In this document: in pieces, positions 22,482-29,809 of the stretch | Position numbering within the stretch: the stretch's first letter is position 1 | Layout: each line of letters opens with the position of its first letter | Assembly: GCF_009377235.1 (NCBI RefSeq) | Contig: NZ_VMNX01000067.1 | Coordinates: 1-40,886 of the forward strand | Origin: Streptomyces acidicola | GTDB taxonomy: Bacteria > Actinomycetota > Actinomycetes > Streptomycetales > Streptomycetaceae | DNA: 40,886 nt | Direction: 5' to 3' | The notes under the pieces: model-generated | What the model saw: the letters and a program-made list of their open reading frames with translations, nothing else | Told to the model about the DNA's origin: nothing | Database searches by the model: none | Translations under genes and position numbers: made by a program

Positions 22482-23469
22482 CTCGACGCATCCGCGCGCC
22501 GGCCGCTGGTCCGCCTCCTTGAGGTGGGACGGGGCCGTCGGCGCCCTCCTCATCGTGGTCCTGCTGCTGTCCTTCGGCACCGTCGACGGCTTCGGCAACG
22601 CCCTCAACCTGTCGTTCCTGATCGGCAACACCCTGCCGATCGCGCTGATCGCCCTGCCGATGACCCTGCTCGTGATCTCGGGCGAGATCGACCTCTCGGT
22701 GGCCTCCACCGCCGGCCTGTCCGGCGCGGTGATGGGCGCCCTGTGGAACCAGGGCATGGCCATCGAGACGATCATCCCGGTCTGCCTGCTGCTCGGCGTG
22801 GTGTGCGGCCTCGTCAACGGCCTCCTCGTCACCCGGCTCGGACTGCCCTCCCTCGCCGTCACCATCGGCACCCTCGCCGCCTACCGGGGCATCGCGCAGA
22901 TCGTGCTCGGCTCCGACGCGGTGACCGACTTCCCCACCCAGTACCTGGACTTCGCGGCCGGACGCATCGGGGACACCTTCGTCCCGTACGCCTTCCTGCC
23001 CTTCCTGGTGCTGCTCGCGATCGCCGTGGTCGCGCTGCACGCCACCCCGTTCGGGCGGTCGCTGTTCGCGATCGGCGCGAGCGAGGAGGCCGCACGGTTC
23101 GCGGGCATCCGCGTCAGACGTCAGAAGCTCATCCTGTTCACGGTGACCGGCCTGATGGCCTCCCTCACCGGCATCTTCTGGGCGCTGCATTACGCCAGCG
23201 CCCGCTACGACAACGCCACGGGCCTCGAACTCTCCGTCGTGGCGGCCGTGTTGCTCGGCGGCATCGACTTCGACGGCGGCAAGGGCACGCTGGGCGGCGC
23301 GATCGCCGGTGTGTTCCTGCTGGGGGCGCTGCAGAACGTCATGAGCCTGTCGGACGTCTCCGCGCAGTCGCAGATCGTCGTCACCGGCGTCCTGCTCGTT
23401 CTCTCCGTGCTGGGCCCCCGGGTCGCACGGCAGATTTCGGCAGCGAGGGCCGCGCGCTCCACCGGATAG
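22474..23469 (+). CDS. rhaQ: Rhamnose ABC transporter permease 2
   Basis: A 331-residue RbsC-family permease, the partner of RhaP in the rhamnose importer. It shares the family motifs EIDLSVAS (about residue 70) and AIGASEEAARFAGI (about residue 200) and has about ten membrane segments. Two non-identical permeases are the rule in rhamnose importers of the RhaSTPQ type. ATG 22474 lies inside the end of rhaP (8-base overlap). A 92-base gap with an intergenic repeat separates it from rhaS. Confidence 0.92.
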   Translation: MADSTHPRAGRWSASLRWDGAVGALLIVVLLLSFGTVDGFGNALNLSFLIGNTLPIALIALPMTLLVISGEIDLSVASTAGLSGAVMGALWNQGMAIETIIPVCLLLGVVCGLVNGLLVTRLGLPSLAVTIGTLAAYRGIAQIVLGSDAVTDFPTQYLDFAAGRIGDTFVPYAFLPFLVLLAIAVVALHATPFGRSLFAIGASEEAARFAGIRVRRQKLILFTVTGLMASLTGIFWALHYASARYDNATGLELSVVAAVLLGGIDFDGGKGTLGGAIAGVFLLGALQNVMSLSDVSAQSQIVVTGVLLVLSVLGPRVARQISAARAARSTG

Positions 23470-23470
23470 G

Positions 23471-23510
23471 CCCGCCCCCGCGCGGCGGAGCCGCACACCG
23501 AAACAGCACC
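23471..23510 (+). repeat. Intergenic GCGGCGGAGCCGC-type element, copy 2
   Basis: The segment 23479-23507 is the reverse complement of the element at 18258-18290 with few differences and a 17-base identical core. It sits in the rhaQ-rhaS gap and has the same orientation relative to transcription as copy 1. Adjacent CCCCACACGGGGCGCC adds a second short hairpin. Confidence 0.6.
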
Positions 23511-23561
23511 GTACCCCACACGGGGCGCCACCCGCTCCCCTCCGTCCAAAGGACCCACACC

Positions 23562-24644
23562 ATGCGCAAGTCATCCGTCCGCCGTGCCTGTGCGGCCCTC
23601 GCCGCCGTCACCTCCCTCACCCTCGCGGCCACCGCCTGCGGCGGCACCACCAAGAAGGACGTCAGCGAGGAGAACGCCTCCGCCGCCTCGGACGCCAAGG
23701 CCAACCCCGACGCCGAGCTGAAGAAGGGCCTGACCGTCGGCTTCCTGCCGAAGCAGGTCAACAACCCGTACTTCACCTCCGCCGACAAGGGCGGCGAGGC
23801 GGCCGTGAAGGAGCTGGGCTCCAGCTACAAGGAGGTCGGCCCGTCCAGCGCCACCGACACCGCCGGCCAGGTGAACTACGTCAACACCCTCACCCAGCAG
23901 CAGGTCGACGCGATGGCCGTGTCCGCGCAGGACCCGGGCGCCCTGTGCACCGCGCTCAAGCAGGCCATGAAGAACGACATCAAGGTCGTCACCTACGACT
24001 CCGACACCAAGACCGACTGCCGCAACGCCTTCGTCTCGCAGGCCGGCGCCGAGGACCTCGGCCGCACCGAGGTCCAGCTGCTCGCCGAACAGATCGGCTA
24101 CAAGGGCGAGTTCGCGATCCTGTCCGCCGCGCAGACCGCGACGAACCAGAACACCTGGATCGACTTCATGAAGGACGAGCTCAAGGACCCCAAGTACAAG
24201 GACATGAAGCTCGTCAAGGTCGCCTACGGTGACGACGACGCCCAGAAGTCCTTCCAGCAGACCCAGGGCCTGCTCCAGGAGTACCCGGACCTGAAGGGGA
24301 TCATCTCCCCGACCACCGTCGGCATCAAAGCGGCCGCCCAGTACCTGTCGGGCTCCAAGTACAAGGGCAAGGTCAAGCTGACGGGTCTCGGCACCCCGAA
24401 CGACATGCGCAAGTACATCAAGAACGGCACGGTCGACGCGTTCGAGCTGTGGGACCCGGCGAAGCTCGGCGAGCTGGCCGCCCGTACGGCCGTGGCGCTG
24501 GTCTCCGGTCAGATCACCGGCAAGGAGGGCGAGACGTTCACGGCCGGTGACATGGGCGAGTACACCATCGGCAAGGACGGCGTGATCAGCCTCGGCAAGC
24601 CGACCGTTTTCGACGAGAAGAACATCGACCAGTTCGACTTCTGA
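23562..24644 (+). CDS. rhaS: Rhamnose-binding lipoprotein
   Basis: A 360-residue periplasmic-binding-type lipoprotein that captures rhamnose at the cell surface and hands it to RhaPQT. The signal peptide ends in a lipobox-like LAATAC with the lipidated Cys near residue 26. The mature part is a Peripla_BP_4 fold (KKGLTVGFLPKQVNNPYF at its start, then KVVTYDSDT and AFELWDPAKLGELAA). ATG 23562 follows AAAGGA. It sits after the permeases, with a structured repeat in between, which may help keep its mRNA more abundant than that of the membrane parts. It is followed 17 bases later by rhaM. Confidence 0.92.
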   Translation: MRKSSVRRACAALAAVTSLTLAATACGGTTKKDVSEENASAASDAKANPDAELKKGLTVGFLPKQVNNPYFTSADKGGEAAVKELGSSYKEVGPSSATDTAGQVNYVNTLTQQQVDAMAVSAQDPGALCTALKQAMKNDIKVVTYDSDTKTDCRNAFVSQAGAEDLGRTEVQLLAEQIGYKGEFAILSAAQTATNQNTWIDFMKDELKDPKYKDMKLVKVAYGDDDAQKSFQQTQGLLQEYPDLKGIISPTTVGIKAAAQYLSGSKYKGKVKLTGLGTPNDMRKYIKNGTVDAFELWDPAKLGELAARTAVALVSGQITGKEGETFTAGDMGEYTIGKDGVISLGKPTVFDEKNIDQFDF

Positions 24645-24661
24645 TCCCCGGAGGGTCGTTG

Positions 24662-24982
24662 ATGAAGCGCGTGTGCTTCCTGCTGAAGGTGCGGGCGGAC
24701 CGCCTCGACGAGTACCGCGAGCGGCACGCCGCCGTGTGGCCCGAGATGTGCGAGGCACTCTCGGCCACCGGCTGGCACAACTACTCGCTCTTCCTGCGCG
24801 AGGACGGTCTGCTGGTCGGCTACCTGGAGACCGAGGACTTCGAGGCCGCCCGGGCCGGCATGGAGGCCACCGACGTCAACGCCCGCTGGCAGGCGGAGAT
24901 GGCGCCGTTCTTCGAGTCGCTGGACGGCGCCAGGCCCGACGAAGCCATGAAACCCCTCACCGAGGTGTTCCACCTGCCCTGA
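24662..24982 (+). CDS. rhaM: L-rhamnose mutarotase
   Basis: A 106-residue RhaM (RhaU in rhizobia), which interconverts alpha and beta L-rhamnose so that imported sugar reaches the isomerase in usable form. The family signature is clear: RVCFLLKVRADRLDEYRERH, split only for length, then the HxAVWPEM region, GWHNYSLFL and the terminal ARWQAEMAPFF. The His of YRERH and the Trp/Tyr pair of WHNYS are the family active-site residues. ATG 24662 follows GGAGGG at ideal spacing; the TTG three bases upstream is less likely. Confidence 0.93.
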   Translation: MKRVCFLLKVRADRLDEYRERHAAVWPEMCEALSATGWHNYSLFLREDGLLVGYLETEDFEAARAGMEATDVNARWQAEMAPFFESLDGARPDEAMKPLTEVFHLP

Positions 24983-25021
24983 CCCCGCCGGCTCGTCCCA
25001 CCGCTCGTTCGCCTCCCTCCG

Positions 25022-25049
25022 CACAGGAGTCCCCACACAGGAGCCCCCG
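25022..25049 (+). repeat. Tandem duplication of the ribosome-site segment
   Basis: CACAGGAGTCCCCA (25022-25035) and CACAGGAGCCCCCG (25036-25049) are adjacent 14-base units with 12 identities, each with an AGGAG. Only the second is at ribosome-binding distance from the BNR gene start. Confidence 0.6.
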
Positions 25050-25052
25050 GAC

Positions 25053-26480
25053 ATGAGAAGACGCACTCTGCTGGCGACCGCCCTGCTGAGCACCGCGGCC
25101 ACCCCCGGCCTCACCGGTGTCGCCCGAGCCGCTGCCCCCGGTCCCTCGCTCACCCCGGCCGGCAGCACCACCCTCGATACGAGGGCCATCTACTTCGTGT
25201 CGTACGACGGCCTGGTCAACAACAACTCGTTCCAGAAGAACGGGCTGTTGACCTACAAGGGCCACCAGTACGCCGCCTGGTACACCGCCGACCGCAACGC
25301 CGTCGTGGGCCGCCGCGTCCTCGGGGCGAGCACCTGGGAGACCGTCAAGGCCGGCCACACCCTCAGGTACGACGACTCGCACAACGTCATCTCCATGGGT
25401 GTCTCCAGGGCCGACGGCCGGCTGCACCTGAACATGGACTCCCACAGCGACGGCTTCACCTACGTCAAGTCCGTGGCCGGGCTCATGGACAACCCGTCCG
25501 GGCTGAGCTGGACCGCGAGCCGCTTCGGCGCCCCGCAGTCCACGCTCGACGGGCTCGCGCTCACCTCGCAGTTCACGTACCCGCAGTTCGTCTCCACGCC
25601 CGAGGGGAAGCTCCAGCTGAGCTATCGCGTCGCCGTCTCCGGCAACGGCCGCAACGCGCTGGCCGAGTACGACGGCGCGTCCTGGGCCGCCCTCGGCGAG
25701 TGGACCAGCTCCACCGGCACCTACACCAGCGAACACGGCTCCAGCACGGCCCGCAACATGTACCTGCACGGCATCGACTACGACAGGAACGGGCGCCTGC
25801 ACGCGTTCTTCACCTGGCGCGAGCAGAACAGCGCGGTGATGTGCAGCGGCGGCGGCATCACCAACCACGACACCGGCTACGTCTACTCCGACGACCGCGG
25901 CCGTACCTGGCGCAACAACGCGGGCACAGTCGTCGGCACCACCGGCGGCTCCGACAAGATCTCCGTCACCGACCCCGGGCTGGTCGTGGACCCGCTCAAT
26001 CCGGACCACTCGCTGATGAACCAGGAGAGCCAGTTCACGGACTCGGCCGGCCTGCCGCACGCCGTCATCAGCTACGTGCCCGGCCGCTTCGGCCAGTGCA
26101 CCACGAACTACGTCACCGACCGCACGAACAACGGCCGCGCCTTCCACCTCCGCAAGAACGCCTCCGGCTCGTGGCAGAAGACCGAGATACCGGTCCCGCT
26201 GAACTCCAGCCAGCGCACCAAACTGATCCTCGACAGGTACGACAACGCGTACGCGATCCTCCCCTTCTGCCGTGTCGCGGGGGCCTCCAAGGCGTCCGGG
26301 TACACGGACTGGACGATCCTGTACGACGGCGTCGACGCCGGACGAGACGCCTTCGGCGAGGTCGTGATCGACGAGACGCGGGTCGCCCAGGACGACGTCC
26401 TGTCGGTCATGTACCAGGTGAGGTCCAGCGGTACGACGCCCTCGGCGCTGCGCACCCTCGACTTCCGCCTGCCCGTCTGA
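25053..26480 (+). CDS. Secreted BNR_4 beta-propeller enzyme, likely rhamnosidase or lyase
   Basis: A 475-residue exported protein. The leader MRRRTLLATALLS with the AXA site GVARAAA near residue 29 suggests export, possibly by Tat. The mature protein matches the BNR_4 propeller family: HQYAAWYTADRNAVVGRR, the RYDDSHNVISMGVS His motif, LHLNMDSHSDGF and later YSDDRGRTWR. BNR_4 propellers include ulvan lyases (PL24/PL25), GH145 rhamnosidases and PL42 rhamnose-glucuronate lyases, which all act on L-rhamnose linked to a uronic acid. It lies 70 bases after rhaM and is probably co-transcribed, so I infer that it frees rhamnosyl units outside the cell. The exact bond cut cannot be read from the sequence. 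Confidence 0.82.
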   Translation: MRRRTLLATALLSTAATPGLTGVARAAAPGPSLTPAGSTTLDTRAIYFVSYDGLVNNNSFQKNGLLTYKGHQYAAWYTADRNAVVGRRVLGASTWETVKAGHTLRYDDSHNVISMGVSRADGRLHLNMDSHSDGFTYVKSVAGLMDNPSGLSWTASRFGAPQSTLDGLALTSQFTYPQFVSTPEGKLQLSYRVAVSGNGRNALAEYDGASWAALGEWTSSTGTYTSEHGSSTARNMYLHGIDYDRNGRLHAFFTWREQNSAVMCSGGGITNHDTGYVYSDDRGRTWRNNAGTVVGTTGGSDKISVTDPGLVVDPLNPDHSLMNQESQFTDSAGLPHAVISYVPGRFGQCTTNYVTDRTNNGRAFHLRKNASGSWQKTEIPVPLNSSQRTKLILDRYDNAYAILPFCRVAGASKASGYTDWTILYDGVDAGRDAFGEVVIDETRVAQDDVLSVMYQVRSSGTTPSALRTLDFRLPV

Positions 26481-26484
26481 TCCA

Positions 26485-26547
26485 TGGCGCCGTGACCGGG
26501 AGACCGTGACCGGCGCCGCTGTGGCGGGTGCGCTGGTCACGGCGCCA
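26485..26547 (+). terminator. Long inverted repeat ending the rhaT-BNR unit
   Basis: TGGCGCCGTGACC (26485-26497) pairs perfectly with GGTCACGGCGCCA (26535-26547). The 37-base loop contains CGGCGCC (26511-26517), which can pair instead with GGCGCCG (26486-26492). It starts 5 bases after the BNR stop. A terminator is the simplest reading. Confidence 0.6.
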
Positions 26548-26604
26548 CGAAGGTAATGTGAACGCGCACCCGCCGCTCCGTAACTCCCTGGAGGTCCTCG
26601 ACCG

Positions 26605-27630
26605 ATGGCCCAGTCGGTGGGTATCAAGGACGTCGCCCGTGCCGCCGGAGTCTCCGTGGGCACGGTGTCGAACGTGATCAACCGCCCGGACACGGTCGCG
26701 TCCGAGACCCGTGCCCGTGTGCTGTCGGCGATAGAGCGCCTCGGCTATGTCCGCAGCGAGTCGGCACGCCAGCTGAGGGCCGGGCGCAGCCGCATCATGG
26801 GCCTGCTCGTGCTCGACATGGGCAACCCCTTCTTCGTGGACGTGGCGCGCGGCGCCGAGCGGGCCGCACGCGAGGCCGGGCTCGGCGTGATGGTCTGCAA
26901 CAGCGCGCAGAGCGCGAGCGAGGAGGCCGAGTACCTGTCGCTCTTCGCGGAGCAGCGGGTCCGGGGCGTCCTGCTGACCCCCGCCGACGCGACCGGCCGC
27001 AACATCAAGACGTTCCGCCGCCACGGCATCCCCTTCGTCCTCGTCGACCGGGTGGCCGAGGGCACCACCGAGTGCTCGGTGTCCGTCGACGACGTCGCGG
27101 GCGGCGCGCTCGCCGTACGGCATCTGGTGGACGCCGGACACCGCTCCATCGCGTACGTCAGCGGCCCGCCCGGCCTCAACCAGGTCCGCGACCGCCGCAC
27201 CGGCGCCCTGAACGCGCTGGCCGAGGCCGGGCTGGGCCCCGACTCCCTGCGCGAGCTGCCCACCGAGCGGCTCGACGTGGCCGCGGGCCGCGACGCCGGC
27301 GCCCGGCTCCTCGGTCTCGCCGACCGCCCGACCGCCGTGTTCTGCGCCAACGACCTCCTCGCCCTCGGCGTGCTGCAGGCCATGTTCGCGGCCGGGGTGA
27401 GCGTGCCGGACGACCTCGCGATCGTCGGCTACGACGACATCGAGTTCGCCGCCGCCGCGGCCGTCCCCCTCACCTCCGTACGGCAACCCGCCGTGACCCT
27501 GGGCGCCATGGCCGCGGAGCTGCTCCTGGAGGAGACCGAGGCGGAGACGGCACCGGCGGTGCACGAGCACAAGCGGGTCGTCCTCCAGCCGGAGCTGGTG
27601 GTGCGCAGCTCCAGCCTGTCGGCGCGCTGA
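26605..27630 (+). CDS. LacI-family regulator, probable rhamnose repressor
   Basis: A 341-residue LacI/GalR repressor. The N-terminal helix-turn-helix (IKDVARAAGVSVGTVSNVIN) and hinge (SARQLRAGRS) are standard, followed by a sugar-binding domain (LLVLDMGNPFFVDVARG, DDVAGGALAVRHL, FCANDLLALGVLQAM, VGYDDIEFA). ATG 26605 is preceded by GGAGGTCC. LacI proteins bind short palindromes; the two TGAAAC..TTCA operators in the rha control region have the right form, and this is the only LacI gene in the window, so it probably controls the locus with rhamnose or an intermediate as inducer. I find no such operator in front of its own gene, so autoregulation is not supported. Confidence 0.9.
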   Translation: MAQSVGIKDVARAAGVSVGTVSNVINRPDTVASETRARVLSAIERLGYVRSESARQLRAGRSRIMGLLVLDMGNPFFVDVARGAERAAREAGLGVMVCNSAQSASEEAEYLSLFAEQRVRGVLLTPADATGRNIKTFRRHGIPFVLVDRVAEGTTECSVSVDDVAGGALAVRHLVDAGHRSIAYVSGPPGLNQVRDRRTGALNALAEAGLGPDSLRELPTERLDVAAGRDAGARLLGLADRPTAVFCANDLLALGVLQAMFAAGVSVPDDLAIVGYDDIEFAAAAAVPLTSVRQPAVTLGAMAAELLLEETEAETAPAVHEHKRVVLQPELVVRSSSLSAR

Positions 27631-27640
27631 CCGCCCGTTT

Positions 27641-27661
27641 CGTGGATTTTCTTGATCCACG
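27641..27661 (+). terminator. Hairpin after the LacI gene
   Basis: CGTGGAT (27641-27647) pairs with ATCCACG (27655-27661) around TTTCTTG, 10 bases past the LacI stop. A modest 7-bp stem that probably ends the regulator transcript. Confidence 0.5.
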
Positions 27662-27731
27662 GGGTCGGCCACGCGAAGAATCTGTGGTGGACTGGTGGGC
27701 GCCCTGGAAACCGTACGTCTCGGGAGCCCTG

Positions 27732-29033
27732 TTGACCGCCAGCTACCGCCAGCCCGGTGTCGTCCTCACCGACCGCCGCTTCACCGTGCCCCTCGACCAC
27801 GACGACCCGGCAGGGGAGCGGATCGAGCTCTACGCGCGTGAAGTCGTCGGATGCGACAAGACGGACCAGGACCTGCCCTGGCTGGTCTACCTCCAGGGCG
27901 GTCCCGGCTTCGGCGCGAACCGGTTCGTCGGCACCCAGGCCTGGCTCGGCCGGGCCCTCAAGGAGTTCCGCGTCCTGCTGCTCGACCAGCGCGGCACCGG
28001 CGCCTCCACGCCCGCGGACCGGCAGACTCTCCCGCTGCGCGGCGGCCCCCGCGAACAGGCCGACTACCTGGCCCACTTCCGCGCCGACTCCATCGTCCGC
28101 GACTGCGAGGCCATTCGCCCCGAGGTCACCGGCGGCGCCCCCTGGACCGTACTCGGCCAGAGCTTCGGCGGCTTCTGCACGGTCAGCTACCTGTCCACCG
28201 CACCCGAGGGACTGAGCGCCGCCGTCATCACCGGAGGTCTGCCCTCCCTCGACGCACACGCGGACGACGTCTACCGCGCCGCCTACCCGCGCATCGAACG
28301 CAAGGTCGCCGCCCACTACGCCCGCTACCCGCAGGACGTCGAGCGGGCCCGCCGGATCGCCGAGCACCTGCTCGCGCACGAGGTCGTCCTGCCGAACGGC
28401 TACCGGCTCACCGTCGAGGCCTTCCAGTCCCTCGGCATCGCCCTCGGCAGGAGCGACGGCAGCCACCGCCTGCACTACCTCCTGGAGGACGCCTTCGTCC
28501 GCACCCCGCAGGGGCCCGCACTCTCCGACGCCTTCCAGGAGGAGGTCCTGGGACTGCTGTCGTTCGCGGGCCACCCGCTCTACGCGCTCGTCCACGAGGC
28601 CTGTTACGGCCAGGGCGAGCGGCCCACCGCCTGGTCCGCGGAGCGGGTGCGCGCCGAGTTCCCGCAGTTCGACGCGGCCAAGACGCTCACCGGGGACGGA
28701 CCGCTGCTGTTCACCGGCGAGTCCATCCACCCCTGGACCTTCGACACCGACCCGGCCCTGCGCCCCCTGCGCGAGACCGCGGAGGAACTGGCCGCCCGCA
28801 CCGACTGGAAGCCCCTGTACGACCCCGCCCGGCTCGCCGTCAACGAGGTGCCGGTCGCGGCGGCCGTCTACCACGACGACATGTACGTCGACACCGCACA
28901 CTCGCTCCAGACGGCCCGCGCGATCCGCGGCCTGCGCACCTGGGTCACCGACGAGTACGAGCACGACGGGGTACGCGCCTCCGGGCCCCGCGTCCTGGAC
29001 CGGCTGCTGGCGCTGACGCGGGACGAGGTCTGA
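27732..29033 (+). CDS. Alpha/beta hydrolase, S33 prolyl aminopeptidase-like
   Basis: A 433-residue alpha/beta hydrolase of the proline iminopeptidase group. It has the oxyanion-hole motif LQGGPGFG near residue 52, the nucleophile elbow GQSFGG near residue 140, a helical cap domain in the middle and a C-terminal YHDDMYVDTAHS that probably supplies the acid and the His region. No signal peptide, so the enzyme is cytoplasmic. I favour the TTG at 27732, since GGGAG lies 5 bases upstream; GTG codons at 27684 and 27687 are alternatives with a poor ribosome site. Peptide or amide substrates are expected from the family, but the specific one is unknown. Confidence 0.82.
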   Translation: MTASYRQPGVVLTDRRFTVPLDHDDPAGERIELYAREVVGCDKTDQDLPWLVYLQGGPGFGANRFVGTQAWLGRALKEFRVLLLDQRGTGASTPADRQTLPLRGGPREQADYLAHFRADSIVRDCEAIRPEVTGGAPWTVLGQSFGGFCTVSYLSTAPEGLSAAVITGGLPSLDAHADDVYRAAYPRIERKVAAHYARYPQDVERARRIAEHLLAHEVVLPNGYRLTVEAFQSLGIALGRSDGSHRLHYLLEDAFVRTPQGPALSDAFQEEVLGLLSFAGHPLYALVHEACYGQGERPTAWSAERVRAEFPQFDAAKTLTGDGPLLFTGESIHPWTFDTDPALRPLRETAEELAARTDWKPLYDPARLAVNEVPVAAAVYHDDMYVDTAHSLQTARAIRGLRTWVTDEYEHDGVRASGPRVLDRLLALTRDEV

Positions 29034-29053
29034 CCGTTGTCGGTGCCGCGGGT

Positions 29054-29059
29054 TACTGT
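29054..29059 (+). promoter_or_regulatory. -10 box of a probably leaderless PIG-L transcript
   Basis: TACTGT ends 6 bases before the ATG at 29066, with CTGACC (29030-29035) as a -35 at 18-base spacing. No ribosome site precedes the ATG, so the mRNA probably starts at or near the start codon. Confidence 0.4.
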
Positions 29060-29065
29060 GCGGTC

Positions 29066-29809
29066 ATGACGGAGCCGACGAACGATCAGCTGGAGCCCAT
29101 GCCGGAGGACTGGCAGCGTGCCCTCGCCGTCGTGGCCCACCCGGACGACCTCGAATACGGCTGTTCGGCGGCCATCGCCGCGTGGACCGAGGGGGGCCGC
29201 GAGGTCACCTACGTCCTCGCCACCCGCGGCGAGGCCGGCATCGACACGCTGGAGCCCCACGAGTGCGGCCCGCTGCGCGAGCGGGAGCAGCGGGCCGGCG
29301 CGGCGGCCGTGGGCGTGACCGAGGTGGAGTTCCTCGACCACAGGGACGGCGTCATCGAGTACGGCCCCGCGCTGCGCCGGGACATCGCGGCCGTCATCCG
29401 CAGACACCGGCCCGAGCTGGTCATCACCCTCAACCACCGCGACACCTGGGGCGGCACCGCCTGGAACACCCCCGACCATGTGGCCGTGGGCCGCGCCACC
29501 CTGGACGCGGCAGCCGATGCTGGCAACCGGTGGATCTTCCCCGAGCTCACCGAGCAGGGCCTGGAGCCCTGGAACGGCGTCCGCTGGGTCGCCGTCGCCG
29601 CCTCCGCGACGCCCACCCACGCGGCGGACGCCACCCGGGGACTCGACCGCGCGGTGCGCTCCCTGCTCGAACACCGCACGTACATCGAGGCGTTGACCGA
29701 CCAGGATCCGGAGACGTACGCCCGAGAGTTCCTGGCGGGGGAGGCCCGGGCCGCGGGTGAGCGCTTCGGCGGGAAACCGGCCGTGGCGTTCGAACTGTTC
29801 AGCCGATGA
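29066..29809 (+). CDS. PIG-L family deacetylase
   Basis: A 247-residue zinc-dependent N-deacetylase of the PIG-L/LmbE family (relatives include MshB and Mca of mycothiol metabolism, and BshB). The zinc motif AHPDDLEYG near residue 24 and the third ligand in TPDHVAVG near residue 138 are intact, with LATRGEAG and HRDG in between. The conserved catalytic Asp of the HPDD motif is present. The chain is shorter than typical MshB. The start ATG 29066 has no ribosome site but a -10-like box just upstream, indicating a leaderless transcript. The stop overlaps the ECF sigma gene by 4 bases (ATGA), so the two are coupled. The substrate is unknown. Confidence 0.9.
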   Translation: MTEPTNDQLEPMPEDWQRALAVVAHPDDLEYGCSAAIAAWTEGGREVTYVLATRGEAGIDTLEPHECGPLREREQRAGAAAVGVTEVEFLDHRDGVIEYGPALRRDIAAVIRRHRPELVITLNHRDTWGGTAWNTPDHVAVGRATLDAAADAGNRWIFPELTEQGLEPWNGVRWVAVAASATPTHAADATRGLDRAVRSLLEHRTYIEALTDQDPETYAREFLAGEARAAGERFGGKPAVAFELFSR

